NCBI GenBank assembly: GCA_902806565.1
Contig: CADCXA010000030.1
Coordinates: 1,116,001 to 1,180,000 of the forward strand
Reading direction: 5' to 3'
Source of the DNA: Hypoxylon rubiginosum
Taxonomy: Eukaryota; Ascomycota; Sordariomycetes; Xylariales; Hypoxylaceae
Length of the DNA stretch: 64,000 nt
This document shows positions 21,350 through 33,726 of the stretch, in pieces. Under the pieces are notes generated by a model. The model saw only the letters and a list, made by a program, of their open reading frames with translations. It ran no database searches and had not been told where the DNA came from. The translations under genes and the position numbers were made by a program. Position 1 is the stretch's first letter. Every line of letters begins with the position of its first letter.

Positions 21350-24193
21350 GATGATGTGGTTGGGCAAGAGTGGTATTTGAGCAAGGGAGGAAGAGTGGCA
21401 GCGGGCTGGACAATGATGGATTGTAATGTTAAGAAGGAGGGAAGAAAAGAAAAGAGGTTGCCTTCACTTGATGCGAACAAAGTGATGCGCAGCATGAAAA
21501 GAAATATTAGGCAGTAGAAGTAGACTTACAGCCATGGAATAATGGTCCCCAGGGCGATGAGGAAATTCGACTCGAGGGGTCGATGGGACGATCGCGGTGG
21601 GTGGAGGTACCGTGAAGGGTGAACGGTATCACGGTCGATGGCGTAGAAGTAGGATCGTGAAGCCGTAGATAAGGCTGGATGAGGGTGTCGGAAGCGCGTG
21701 TTGGATCGTATTGGATGTTTTTGCTTCGACTCGACCAAAAGTTGAGACGGGGACGGAGAACGCAGGACGGGAGATGGGGACGGTGTTAGAGTAATAAACG
21801 GGTATCTTAAAAGAAGAGGGAAGGGAGAATTAATTCTAACTCGACCAGGAGGTATACGGGATGCCAGATGCGAGATGCGAGATGCGAGATCGGGTGGACG
21901 GCGGTCTACGGTTAGGTATGTCGTGTGCGATGCGTGCAAGTTGAGGTTGATAGCTTTTTTTTTATTGGATTTTCATCAGCGACAAGCAGTTAATCAAAGT
22001 TCGGGGCCGTCCTAAAAAGATCAAACTGGGGATGGGCAACTCGCGACAATCCCAACTCAAAAGCTATCCCTTATTGGTTAGACCCTTCAGCCCCGACCCA
22101 CTTTATGGCGATAAGGTATTAGGCTACCTTTTTTTAACTGGTCCAACTGCTATTCTCACAATAGGACAAAGTATCGGGTACCTCAGGCTATTGTTTAAAC
22201 TTTCAATATGCGCAGGTACGACAAAGAGGCTTGAACCCAGAAGCACCTGCAGTCCAAAGAGTGAATGGATCTTCCTATTGAATTTTGAATTTCGAGACAA
22301 GAGCCAGCCCTATGGACTACTTTAGGTACCTATAACCTTGAGACATTTTAACGCACCGTGTCTCCAATCCTAATGCCACGGCCATGTTTGCTTTTGCTAC
22401 AGGTAGGTTATCTTAGCTCAGGGGTATTTTCACCTTAGGTACCTAGGTATATCGAGCACCCAAGGAGTCTCATTCATGTTCGATTCGGTATAGTTTGAGC
22501 TTCCTTTTCTATTTGATAAACGACATATGTCCCAGTGCATAGGACATCGTTTACACGTCATATCCATCTCTAAGGGCAGGGTTGGACAAACAACCTCCTT
22601 AGGTATGTTATGAAGTCTCTAGATGGTATGTTGGGCAGTATGTTTGTTTTTTATATACAAGGATAAAATATAGAGGTATGTGGGATATAGCACACACAGG
22701 CTACATAATGTATAACGCATGTACTCAAGAACTCATTAACAGCATACCGATTCTACAAAACTCCAAACTCAACATGCGATCTAAACGTATCAAGTTTCTA
22801 TGCAAGTGGAGTTGAAGGCGCTGTAACAGGATCTTGCTCCCGGTGCTACACTAAAAGAGGGAATACAAGTGCCTTGTTTATCACAGAATTAAATTTTAGA
22901 TTCGTACAAGTGTAGATTTAAAAGTCAAGTTATATAACGGCATAACTCCCAGATTTACCTCCTATTAATCGTAGGATATAATTACAAGCCTGGTGTCAAA
23001 GGGCATAAGGAAAGGGATGACTGGGGCTCTCGGATTGCTTGTCGTGAGACTCGTCAGAATATATCTATGTAGGTATGTAGGAATAGTATTGTCACCCAAG
23101 TCAAAGTAGAAAATGAATATCCATGGGAATTTACGGCAAGGAGTCGGCTAACCAGCAAGACGAGAGAAGCTCGCACGTTCAGTGCTTGGATATTGTTCCA
23201 TTCCCCCTCCCCCTTTTTTGCATAGTAAAACTGTATATCATTGGGAGCTCAATCCTAACGACTAAAAGTAAGATGGAATTCGCCCCTATGTTTTTGAACG
23301 TATAGCTTCACGATACACTCTGTCACAGCCTAATGGCAGCAGTTTCAGCATGCTAAAAGCGTTGGGTACTTTCATCTAGCTGGGCTGATGTAGCAAATGT
23401 CTTAAGTGATTCGAAGGCAACGGGTGAAGGAACCCTCTCAAGGGCCTCTTACAAGTTATTTGCTCAACACTACCCAAATGGCGGAGCATCAGGCAGGCCA
23501 ACTTCCCAGGTGAAAGGTCAAGAATTCAGAAGGCACCGGGTCAGGAGCATATTTGTTTGCCTAGAAGGCCATTTAATTCTTATTACAATCCGGGGAACCA
23601 ACTATTTTTGTCCCCTATTCTCCATCCTTTTCAACCCACGGCAAAAAGCCCCAGGGTTACATACGCTCTCCCTCCCTATAAGGCATCCTGAAAGATGCTC
23701 TTTTCAAATATATTCTACTTTCCCACCCTTTCCCCTTCCTCAAAACAAGCCCTCAATTTTCTCCCACTGGTCTACCTTCGCCTCGCTCCTAGAAAGAAAG
23801 GAGCTGCGCTTATGAACAGCCGCAAACTCCAAAAAAGGTGGGAAGCGAGAAAGGAAAGAGGCGAAGCCCAAAAAAATAATAATAATTCCCTGCTTGCAAA
23901 TGCCATTCAAAAATTCCGCCCCGGGGACACCATGCTGTCGCTAATCCGTCTAACAAAAAGGAAAAAACGTCCGATTATGTGATGTTGGATAAGGATAAGG
24001 AGTAAGTTGGATAGATAGGTAGGTATTTTTTTTTTACTGCGTCGGGGCTCCTCATGGTTCGCTCTACACGGGAAACCGTAGGCAACAAGTTCCAGGCCCC
24101 CCGAAAACTCCGAGATAATGCACCCTTAAGGTATGGCCACTATACAAGCGTGCTTCTGGATTCCGCTTCGTTAATGATACGATATTCGTCATG
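21350..24193. other. Long intergenic region, no gene recognised
   Basis: About 2.8 kb. ATGCGAG repeats occur at 21860-21890, a T-run at 21954-21963, and a TACCTAGGTA palindrome at 22440-22449. Open frames near 21526-21939 and 23695-23982 have biased composition and no recognisable motif; I do not call them. Confidence 0.6.
21860..21890. repeat. ATGCGAG heptanucleotide repeat
   Basis: Three to four tandem copies of ATGCGAG (the first degenerate) in the leader region upstream of the DUF2433 gene. Confidence 0.8.
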
Positions 24194-27100
24194 TCACCAC
24201 ATCTCTTCCTCCTCTTGATTCTGGCGGCGCCCGTTTCCATTGGTATACTGCACATAAGTAGAATAGTAATCCTTGTCGCCGTCTTGATCGCCATAGTCAT
24301 CCACATCCTGATCCTGATCCTGATCCTGATAATCGCTATCGCGGCTTGTATTGTCTTTTCCGTGGTCATAGTCATAAATTTCGGCTGATTCGGGGTAATC
24401 GCCCGCCTCGTGCTGCATGCTAGGATCTCCGTACTGATTCGTCGACTAAGTGAACGTTAGAGCTGGGTTTCAGTAAGATTCATCATCGTATTAACTTACT
24501 CGGTGGTACTCAAAGTTGTAACGATCAATACTATCCTGTGCTTGTTGCTGCTCCATATACTGCTGCTCTTGTTCGCGCCGTCGCCTTTCTTCCTCCTGCT
24601 GCAATCTCTTTTGCTGTGGTGACTGAGGAACTTGTATTTGTGGGTGCATTGCTTGGACCTTCGCGAGGTACGAGTACATAAAGTTGCTGAGAAGTACTTG
24701 GCTATAAAGGGCACGGCGAGGATTCGCCAGCTTGATATGCGCCATTCGGTAGATAGCTCGTTCCTCTAGGATAGGAAATCTCGTCCAGTTATAATCGACA
24801 TCCGGCCGCATAGGTCGGTACGGAGCCGGTTCCGGCGATAATGATCTTTGAGCTTGGTGCTTCTTACTCCCTGACTCCCTATCACTTCTCCTCTTGCCGG
24901 CCCCGAAGAATGAGGCAAATAGCCCGTCCTTTTCCTTCTTCGGCTCACCAGACTTCCGACTGCTCTCCTTCTTCCTTTCCTCTTCTAATTTACTGTCAAT
25001 GCTGTCGCGGTCTAGTAATAGGCTCTCTCGGCCTTTATGAAGTGCCGTATCGATCGAGGTTTGAAGAACATCGAGACGAACGTTATCGTGTGCCTTCTCT
25101 ACCAACCCCTTGGCCTTCGACTTCCTATTTTCGTCGTCCTTCTTTTTCTTGTCTTTGTCATCGCTCTTATTGAACCACTTCCAGGACGTAGATTTGGATT
25201 TTTCACCTTCACTATCACTCCTGTCCTTTTTGCCCCGCTTGTCTGGTCTCTTCTCCTCGGATGTATACGTAGGAATGAATGTCAAAGATTCAGTACTAGT
25301 ACCACCACTACCTGGAAAAGGGGAAGGATTTTGCGACATGTCATTAAGGGTCCGGTTAGGTCCACCCGAGGACCTATTCGGCTGTGAAGCTCGAGTGGTG
25401 GCTTGCTGCTGTGAAGAACTCTGATGTTGTTGGCCAAAATTAGGTCGTTTACTTGAGCGTGCTGGAGGGTCGGCAGGTACGGATGAGGGCTGAGACACAG
25501 GTTGGGCAGCACTCTTTTGTGACGATGATCTTTCTGGAAAAAGCCTATTTCTCTCCACGGTCTGTGTTCCGGCAGGTTCCTCTTCGATTGCAGGGGTCTC
25601 GATGACTTGCGGTGTTGGGGTGGATGTCCTGACAGCATCGGCCGACGGTACACGGTTCGGCCCCGATGGCCTGGCCTGGGCAGCTTGGCTTGATTCCTGA
25701 AGATCACGTTGCTCTGAGCTTTCATATAAATCCGATGTTGGCTCTCTGGAGAAAGTTTGCTGCCGCCGGACAGATCTTGTAGGCCGTGAAAAATTCTCGG
25801 AAATCGGTTCTGACTGCACGCGTGTCAAACCATATCCCGGTGGTGCCTCTATAGCTGATTCATTAGCATGAGATCCGCTTGCCTCCTCTTCAGTCTTCCT
25901 CGCCGCTATCCGCTTTGAAAATGGAAGTCGATCTTCGGCGCCTCGGAGGGAACCGCCTTGCCGGTTCTTCAGACTACCACCTTTTCGATACGTTGTTCGC
26001 GTTGACCGCCTCAAGCCCATACCAGGTGCGACGGGAAGTATAGGCATATCGTCCACATCCGGCACTTCACCCCCTTCCTGGCGCTGCGACTCGAGAGTAA
26101 GTTTCTGGACGACCTTTGACGGATCCTTCACCAACTCGTCAATACTCAACTCCGGTGGACCTTGCCCCGGCATTCTTTCGGATTTCTTTCTTTCCAACCT
26201 CTCAGCACCATCAACATACCCCACAGCACCATGGCCACCTGCATTGTCGATTTGTCTCGAGAGCATCGACTTCTTCCTCCGCAACCCGCTGGAATTGCTC
26301 CTTTCCAAGCCATCCACAGAGAGTGTGGTTTCAGAGGACCTCCGTTTCATCGATTGCACTCTTTTCTCGACAAAATTTTTGAACTCGGTAGGGGCTAACT
26401 CTGGGTGAACGCCAGCCGGAACCCACAGTAACCTTGACGGATCGCCTTCGTCATCTCCTTTCGGCGCTATTGACGGCATCGCCATGAGGGACATGCCTTG
26501 GAAGGGGAGCAGATCAGGATCGCTGTTATTCGAGACGTCCATGGACATGCGTCGCAGCGCTTGCAAATTGCTCAGCTCTTGAGCAATGTCATTTGGGTTG
26601 TCAATGTTAGTTATCGGATATTGTTGAGCATCCTCGCGCATATCACGAAGCGTGGGCGACATGGGAGAGATGGGCGATTTGGGGGTCGACTCGAACGAGT
26701 TATTCCTTGATGTGGTGCTTCTCTGACTCGGCATCCGACTGGGAAGGGTCTGGGATTTATGTACCGAGTTTCCGTTCGTTATGGGGATAGACGAGCCTTG
26801 TGAGCCTGTTTTATCGGATGTTGTTCGAATAAGCGGAAGCCGTTGGTCTTTTGAAGCAGGTTCTGCTACAGGATGTTGGGCTATCTGCTCGCCCCCTTGA
26901 GGGGATGAGATGAAACTTAGTGGACGTGAATCATTGTTCTGGTAGTCATCATCATCGCCGTATAGAGTCCCGATGGTTTCGGTTATGTGATGGGTCGGAT
27001 CGGATATGGAAAGTTGGTTGGCATGGCCACGCCGACTTGCAAAGCTTCCATTGACATCGCGAGGCCGGTGAGAGGTCTATAAGTAATTGGCAGCGTCAGC

Positions 27101-27293
27101 CGCGAATGATGCAAGGGGGAAGGGAATAGCTAGAGAGGGAGGATTAGGAGGACGGGAGGACAGGACGGGAGGAGTCGGCGGTATTGAGGCGAATGGTGAT
27201 GTGGTGGTATTGTAAAGCCGGTCCTGAGGCATGCGATCATGTATGGCGTGTATACCGGCAATGCATATAGTAGGCAGAATGACGTACCATCAT
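24194..27293 (-). CDS. zds1: ZDS1-like regulator of cell polarity and PP2A
   Basis: The main exon 27076-24500 and last exon 24445-24194 are clear; the 54-bp intron between them is phase 0. The frame stays open upstream of the first internal ATG (26734) as far as an acceptor TTATAG at 27077, reading HITETIGTLYGDDDDYQ, so the true start must be farther 5'. The best candidate is a 6-nt exon ATGATG at 27293-27288 followed by a GTACGT donor, giving 944 aa. Landmarks are an N-terminal LLWVPAGVHPELAPTEFKNF, a long Ser-rich disordered middle with a Lys-rich DKDKKKKDDE stretch, and the Zds C-terminal domain FPILEERAIYRMAHIKLANP then RALYSQVLLSNFMYSYL. A Gln-rich coil and DQDQDQ acidic repeats end the protein. 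Yeast Zds1/2 bind PP2A-Cdc55 and act in mitotic entry and polarity. The gene identity is firm; the first exon is inferred. Confidence 0.9.
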
Positions 27294-27769
27294 CGAGGGT
27301 TATTGTAACAACCTCGTGTGAGGCCGAATCCTCTTGAGTATCCCCTTAGAATATTGTCGGGTTGCACGAGGCACAGTCTTGTCCGGGTCGCGGCACTATC
27401 ATGGGGGTGACAATATCGGGCTTGGTAGGCAATGTCGCGGTCGGTGTCCGGTATTCGAGAAGTACCTCGTTCGAATGCATACAACGGTGAACGGTTTATA
27501 ATTTCACGATTCGGGAGGGCAGACTCGGGATATGCGATATCAGCGGTGGGCGTAGGATTTCGAAGTACCTAGTCGAGGTCGCGTGGGTTTACGATATTGC
27601 CGCTGGTGCGATAAGTTCCGTTCGTCCAAAGCTCAGAGGTTTCGAGGTGGCGGGTTGGTTGGCGAATGGGTTAAGTTAAGAGTGAATAAAGGGGTGGCGG
27701 CCGAAGTTGCAAGTATAAAGTTGTTGGGCTCCGGAAGTTGGTGTTGAATCGGTAGAACGAAGTTAGCGG

Positions 27770-27862
27770 ACCGAGTTGATAGAGTTGATAGAGTTGATAG
27801 AGTTGATAGTGGTAATAGTGGTGGTAGTGGTAATGGTAATAGTGGTAGTAGCGGTAGTAGGT
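27770..27862. repeat. GAGTTGATA / GGTAATAGT tandem repeats
   Basis: Four copies of a GAGTTGATA-type unit followed by interrupted GGTAGTGGTAAT units. The array lies about 500 bp upstream of the inferred ZDS1 start and could be in its 5' leader. Confidence 0.85.
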
Positions 27863-29704
27863 TAGCTGTATATGGCGTATGGCGCATGAGCATGGTTCGA
27901 AATCATGGTCTCGTCACTTTGTCGCTTCTTTGCCAAGTTCAGAGGAATCCCAACTCAAAAAATACTACCTTGGACCTTTTGGGATGTTGTGGTTGGCCTA
28001 CCTTCCTGTGACTTATGGGCTATGGGCTGTATGGGCTGTAGGCTGTAGGACTGTAGGCTGTATGGTAGTATCCCATCAGGCGGACCAACTTGTTTCCCTT
28101 TTTTCCTTGTAAGGTCCCTGTCATTCATCACTTGTCCCATTTGTCTCCCCTAAGAATGCCGCATTAGCGCCTTCGCCCGGGCGTCTAGCCCTTTTCTTCT
28201 TTTTTTCTCGGGCTACGAAGTACATACTTACAGCAGGTAAACCCCCTAGAATTATGTCACGTGTGGGTGCCCGGAATAAGGAACAAAGGGAATTGGATCC
28301 CGCCGATAGAAGCACCACTTAGCACTGATTAGACTGACCAAAAAGGGAGTAGTTTATTCGCTATTCGGGGGCAGTCCCTCTTTAGCTGCCGCGGCCCACT
28401 TCTACTACGGTGCCCTGGGTGCCCTGGGTGCCCTAGAGGTAATACTACTTGGTAATAAATGAGCAGCAATGCATTCTTATACCTATCGAATAGGTTCCAT
28501 TTGATTACCTACCTATATAATACATAGGTAATATAGAGAACTCTCTCGGGCAGAGCGGAAGGATTTGAAAATTATGTTAATAATTCAAAATGAATTCGTA
28601 TACTGTATTCTTAGACTGAACCGGGATTTTCGATATCGTCTAGGTGCAGATGGATTTATTAGACGAATGTTAGTCTTTCTCTATATTGCCGTGCCTTAGC
28701 ATAATTTTCTCTATCGCTTAGTATAGACTGGATAGTTAATGAGCCTGCCTGTCAAGTAGGTACATAAGCAATCTTTCACGTTTATATATGACCAAGCCGG
28801 TACGCAGCAAGTCAGAGCGCACAACCAGAAATAAGACCCGTCAGTAGATGGACAAATGAGTCGAGTCTTAAAGCCTCTACATTATGTAGGTACATATGTA
28901 GTTCACCTATATCTGGTAAGTAAGGAAATCTGCCGACTCGCCCAATGTAGTCTCACTGGAATAAGACAACACACTCCCTTAGGTATGTTAGGGCTCACTT
29001 ACATCAAACACCTAGGCTGGGTCTACTCGCGTCTTCTTCAAGGGGTTTACGATGACTTCTCAGGGGTAATACTACTATCGCCGTGCGCCGCCTAGATATA
29101 AATATTCCCTACGGTGGCACTCTTGTGTACCTAGGTACCTAGGTAACTATGAACCGCTGCACGATGTATGGCGATTATGATTATTTCCGTCACATTTAGT
29201 TCTGTTCTTTTTTTACCTACATCTCAAGTTTTAACCTATCAGAAATAGCCAGTCGATAGATCTCAAGCATCAGATCTAGCTGTAGCCTAGAATCCCCTGC
29301 TACATCGATAGTGTCTTCTTTTACGGTTTAAACGCGCAATGACTCGTCATACCTCGGAATGCTTCAACCCCGGCTCCTGGGAAACCATAAGAAGGTGGCA
29401 TTAGGGAACCCGGCAGCGTGGATAGCACCAAACTTTATCTCATATGCAGCAAGAACCCGTTGCCCGTTGCCCGATACGCTTAGTACGGAGTCTACCAGGT
29501 AGGTACCAGGCAATGAATAGGCTCGCCCCTAATATGAAAGCCTTCAACGACAGGATTATATAATGGCATACACTCTCCTTTAGGTGAGACACTCAGACAC
29601 AACTCGGAATCTATACGGCCTCAGGTCAAGAATGCTCGGAGATAAAGTGGGCCAGCCACGGGACGGATTCGCCGGTCTAATACCCCTCTTGCCCCTGTCA
29701 GCAT

Positions 29705-29733
29705 CGAGCCTACGAGCCTACGAGCCTACGAGC
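29705..29733. repeat. GAGCCTAC octanucleotide repeat
   Basis: Three and a half perfect tandem copies of GAGCCTAC. Confidence 0.85.
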
Positions 29734-30268
29734 CCATCGAAGCAAACTTACCCCAATATGATCTCAGGACTTACGACTGGTCGAGTTACGTCTGGAATGC
29801 ATGCAACCAACAGCGATGACCATGAACCAATGGCTTCTCGACATGGTTCATTCGACCTTCCCAGCTTCCCCAGCTCACCGTCTCCACGATTCGGTCATAA
29901 GCCGCTGTGCCGCATGAGATGACCCTAGCTTAGACCAGGTCTAATTTGCGCGGGGTGGCAGGGTGGCTATGTAGCCCTCGGCAGGATGATGAGACGAGGG
30001 AGCACGCATACATACAGTATCAGTACTGCATATGCCTGGGTATGCATTCACGTACAGGTTACAATGTTTACATCACGAGTGGCTTGCGGCTTCACAACGT
30101 ATGGGGCCCTCGCCTTTCCGATGCTCCGAATCCTACAAAGGCCCTTTGTCAAAGGGCCGAATGATCATAGATATAGCTTCCATATGTTCCCAGCGTGCCT
30201 AGCTGTTCGTTTTCTCTCGATGTAGTAAGTAGTATGCTAGATGCACAATTTCTGCGTCGCCTTTCGTT

Positions 30269-32783
30269 ATGGCGTCACGATCCTTTCGGATTCTCTCTTC
30301 CACGATCTGGTTTCTAGCCATCTTGCAAGATGTGTTTGCTCAATCCTGCTGGAGGGATACGCCATGCACCGGTCCTGAGACGGCAGCTTTTCCAGGTGAA
30401 TGGGAGTCAAATATGTTTACCCCGTCGTCCCGAATCGTCACTCCTGAAGCTGTCTTCGACCTAGAGACTGGAGAAAGTTCTTTGTTAGGGTCTGTCCCTT
30501 TGACCAGCGCCCAATCAGGCATCTATTACGACTTTGGCCTCGAGGTTGGAGGGGTCGCTACAATTCAGTTCTCAGTCTCAGCTACTGATGGTGACGGCGC
30601 TCTTGGTATAGCTTTTACAGAAGCCAAAGACTGGATTGGCCCAGTCTCGGATTCTTCTAGTGGTATATACTCAAGGAAGGATGGTGCGCTCTACGCCAAT
30701 TTCTCCTCGACTGGTAACAATACCTACGTTATGCCAGATGAGCAACTCCGTGGCGGTTTTCGATATATGACCCTGTTTCTTGCCGGGGCCAGCTCTTCTG
30801 TCACGATTAACAATGTTAGCCTAGAGTTATCCTTCCAACCGACCTGGTCGAATCTCCGAGCCTATCAGGGGTATTTTCATAGCAACGACGATCTGCTGAA
30901 CAAGATCTGGTATAGTGGTGCCTATGTAAGTGTAGCTACGAGTTATATATCGGCCTTCCTTATTCTGCTTTATCGAACATGTATCTCAGTACGGGAGTTT
31001 GCAAGCAGAGTCTAATTACTAAGGACTATCGCATCCTAGATAGCAAGCAATTAACGTCACCTTCTATAGACAATCCAGACAAATGCGCTTCACCCTTCGA
31101 CTGGAAGAGCCTGGCCTGGCCCAGACAGTCAATGGCTTAATAATGGCGACATCGGCACAGGTAACACGATCAACACCGACGGCGCAAAGCGTGATAGGAC
31201 TGTGTGGCCTGGGGACATGGGAGTTGCGATTTCCGCTGCTTTCTATAGCACCGGCGATATCGAGTCAGTTTTTTGAGACGCGTCAGCTGATGTCGAGTCT
31301 CTTTGCTCACCGTACTTAGGAGTGTCAAGAACTCGCTGGCAACGTTGTATAGCATTCAAGTCAGTGCTACCTATCACAGGCAACTTCTTGATGTGGGATT
31401 CGCTGCTGACTGGACCTGTCTGCGTATAGGCAGAAGATGGTCTGCTACCTTTTTCAGGGCCACCGCTTCTGGCCACGAATAGTGATACGTATCACATGTA
31501 AGACCGGACATGCACCGATCCTTTTTCACCTGCATCATCCTATCGAACACCACAGCTAACCACGTTCCCTGTTACGAGGTGGACTATGATCGGAACGTAC
31601 AATTACGTACTCTATTCCGGAGACTTGGATTTTATCCGAGAAATTTGGGCCAAGTATCTCGCGGCGATGGATTTCGTCGCTAACCAACTCGATTCGTCAC
31701 TGGGCCTCTTGAATATCACGGGTTACACGGAAGACTGGGGTCGCTTCTATACCGATAGCACGTCAGCCTCGGCACAGATGCTCTATTACCGCACGCTTGT
31801 CACTGGTTCTGCGTTGGCCACCTGGTTAGGCGACACGACTGGGGTCAACTCAACATGGCTCGACTCTGCGTCTCAGCTCCAAAGCGCTATAAATGCGCGC
31901 CTCTGGGACGAGACATCGGGCGCGTTTGACAACAGCGTCGAGTCGCGCGACAACAATACGGGGTTGCATCCCCAGGACGGTAATGCTCTGGCAGTGCTAT
32001 TCGGCGTAGTGAACGCCACGTCGGATCAAGGGAAGGATATTTCCACGTCGCTGACGCAGAATTGGACTCCGATTGGGGCGGAAAGTCCTGAGCTCCCCGG
32101 CGAAGTCTCGCCGTTCATATCTTCGTTTGAAATCCAGGCACATCTGCTTGCAGGGCAGACGCAACGTGCTCTTGACTTGATTCGCACCTCCTGGGGCTGG
32201 TACCTAAACAATGAGAATGGTACACAGTCTACTATGGTCGAGGGGTATCTGGTGGATGGTTCTTTCGGCTACCGACATGATGCTGGATACCAAGAAGATT
32301 ATTCGTATACTTCTCACTCTCGTAAGTAGACCCCTAGACTCGTGCCTTGAGAAATCACAAATGCACCAATGACTGACTCGAAATATGCCAGACGGATGGG
32401 CGACGGGTCCAGTGACGGCGTTGACGGAGTATGTTCTCGGTCTCAGCATCACGAGTCTAGCTGGGGCAACTTGGCAACTTGCACCTCAATTTGGAGATCT
32501 CCAGCACGTCGAGGGCGGTTTTACGACTAGCCTTGGTAAGTATTCTGCAGCCTGGACCGTGGAGGATGATGGTGGCTATGTATTGGACTATAGCGCGCCG
32601 GAGGGTACCTCTGGAGTATTAGTTCTTCCTGTATCTAGCCAGGGTGGGCGATACCGGATTGCGGTAGATGGGCAAGTAATGATGGCGAATTTCTCTCAGT
32701 CTCAGTCGGTTGAGACGGGGAACAATGGGAACTTGTATATCATTGAAGGGAGAGGGGGAAAACATCGAATTGAAGTTGGCTAG
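30269..32783 (+). CDS. Secreted GH78 alpha-L-rhamnosidase
   Basis: Six exons: 30269-30925, 31070-31263, 31320-31359, 31430-31497, 31579-32321 and 32392-32783; 697 aa. Two donors are GTCAGT rather than GTAAGT, and the third exon is only 40 nt. The N-terminus (MASRSFRILSSTIWFLAILQ, then DVFAQS) is a signal peptide. After a beta-sandwich-like N-terminal domain, the six-hairpin catalytic domain starts near FHSNDDLLNKIWYSGAY, with the family motif DGAKRDRTVWPGDMG, then SDTYHMWTMIGTYNYVLYSG and GYTEDWGRFY, and a late HGWATGPVTALTEYVLG. GH78 enzymes release terminal alpha-L-rhamnose from rhamnogalacturonan-I side chains, flavonoid glycosides or similar. Several N-glycosylation sequons are visible, as expected outside the cell. 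A pectinesterase and a rhamnogalacturonan lyase lie 10-17 kb downstream. Confidence 0.93.
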
Positions 32784-33066
32784 AATGTCTACTTCGATAG
32801 AACATGAAGATATACTTCCACTGAGATGAAATGTAGCGCCTAATAGCTCGCTAAGAAAGATTCTTGTTCTTGACAAAATAATTACTACCAGGCAAGAAAT
32901 TCATATGAATAGAGAAATTGTTATACAACTGAACTTTCTCTCTCAGCTATCTGGGACCACGCCAACAATTGTCTTGAACAGTCATGGCTGGATCATTATT
33001 TAAATGTGGTAAAAAGAAGAGTTTGTGAATAAAGAAACAAAAACTGAAGACAAAACAATTGGTAGA

Positions 33067-33178
33067 CACCCTACGTGGGACTCGAACCCACAACCTTCAG
33101 ATTGCTAGACGGTAGCGTTGGTGAGACCGTTACGCGGAGTCTTAGAAGTCTGATGCTCTACCATTGAGCCAGCAGGGC
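33067..33178 (-). tRNA. tRNA-Arg (UCU) with intron
   Basis: On the minus strand the acceptor stem is GCCCTGC pairing with GTAGGGT (two G-U pairs). The D-stem is GCTC/GAGC, the anticodon stem TCAGA/TCTGA with loop CTTCTAA (anticodon TCT), and the T-arm GTGGG-TTCGAGT-CCCAC. A 40-nt intron at 33142-33103 sits one base 3' of the anticodon, the standard position, and can form its own ACGGT/ACCGT hairpin. Without the intron the tRNA is 72 nt including the discriminator base. Confidence 0.95.
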
Positions 33179-33726
33179 CGTATTTCGGTCGGATAAAGCT
33201 CGGTTGCTAGAGTATGTTTTACGAACGAATTACTTAGCACTATAAGGTCTTTGAGAGAGACGGTCATCTTTAGTGTAAGGGCTGTAAAAACTTGAGGGAT
33301 CGAGACAGTGCATAGACCAGGGGGTGTACCGTGCGTTCAATGTTGCATTTCGAAAGACAAACTAGAAAAAACTCGGGGATATGCATTTAATCATCTTCCC
33401 CACCTAACAATCACCTGATCGCGACCCTTTCTCGCGTTAAGTGCAATGCGCTAAAATGCTAAAACGCGTCAAGTAGTTTCTGGAAAACAAATCCGTCCCA
33501 CCTTATTTTCAGCGAGACTGATGTCAACCTCCCATTCTACCTTTCCATTGACCAACAATCAGGCAACAAGGCTCCGAACTCAAGCTCGTGCCACTGCTCG
33601 ACACATTTGCCTGATTCTTCCGACCTACTCCCACCGAAATACACATTATATCCATCTTGGGATGCCTAATGCCTTGACACCTCGCTTCTAACCTGTATAG
33701 CCCAAACCGCGTCTGTAACCTCCACA
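33179..33726. other. Intergenic region between tRNA-Arg and brc1
   Basis: Upstream regions of the divergently transcribed tRNA and brc1. It includes an AAATGCTAAAACGCGTC segment near 33451-33470 that contains ACGCGT, the yeast MluI cell-cycle box core (33463-33468). No gene seen. Confidence 0.6.
33463..33468. promoter_or_regulatory. MluI cell-cycle box (MCB-like ACGCGT) upstream of brc1
   Basis: The hexamer ACGCGT occurs in AAAACGCGTCA, about 260 bp upstream of the brc1 start. In yeasts the MBF factor binds ACGCGT and drives G1/S genes for replication and repair, which suits a replication-stress scaffold. A single hexamer is weak evidence. Confidence 0.35.

Larger units (their letters stand above)
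27294..30268. other. Long intergenic region with clustered microsatellites
   Basis: About 3 kb, the divergent upstream regions of ZDS1 and the rhamnosidase. It holds GAGTTGATA and GGTAATAGT arrays (27770-27862), GGCTGTA-type repeats (28018-28065), TGCCCTGGG repeats (28405-28432), overlapping TACCTAGGTA palindromes (29128-29145) and a GAGCCTAC array (29705-29733). No gene is supported. Confidence 0.6.

Noticed and set aside
21526..21939. Minus-strand 137-codon frame upstream of the DUF2433 gene
   Set aside because: It contains the ATGCGAG repeat and is rich in Ser, Arg and His without any motif; likely promoter or leader sequence.
23695..23982. Plus-strand 95-codon frame ending in a basic tail
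   Set aside because: Intergenic composition, no motif, no splice partner.
29584..29922. Plus-strand 112-codon frame across the GAGCCTAC repeat
   Set aside because: No recognisable domain, includes the octamer repeat, and has no transcription or splice evidence.
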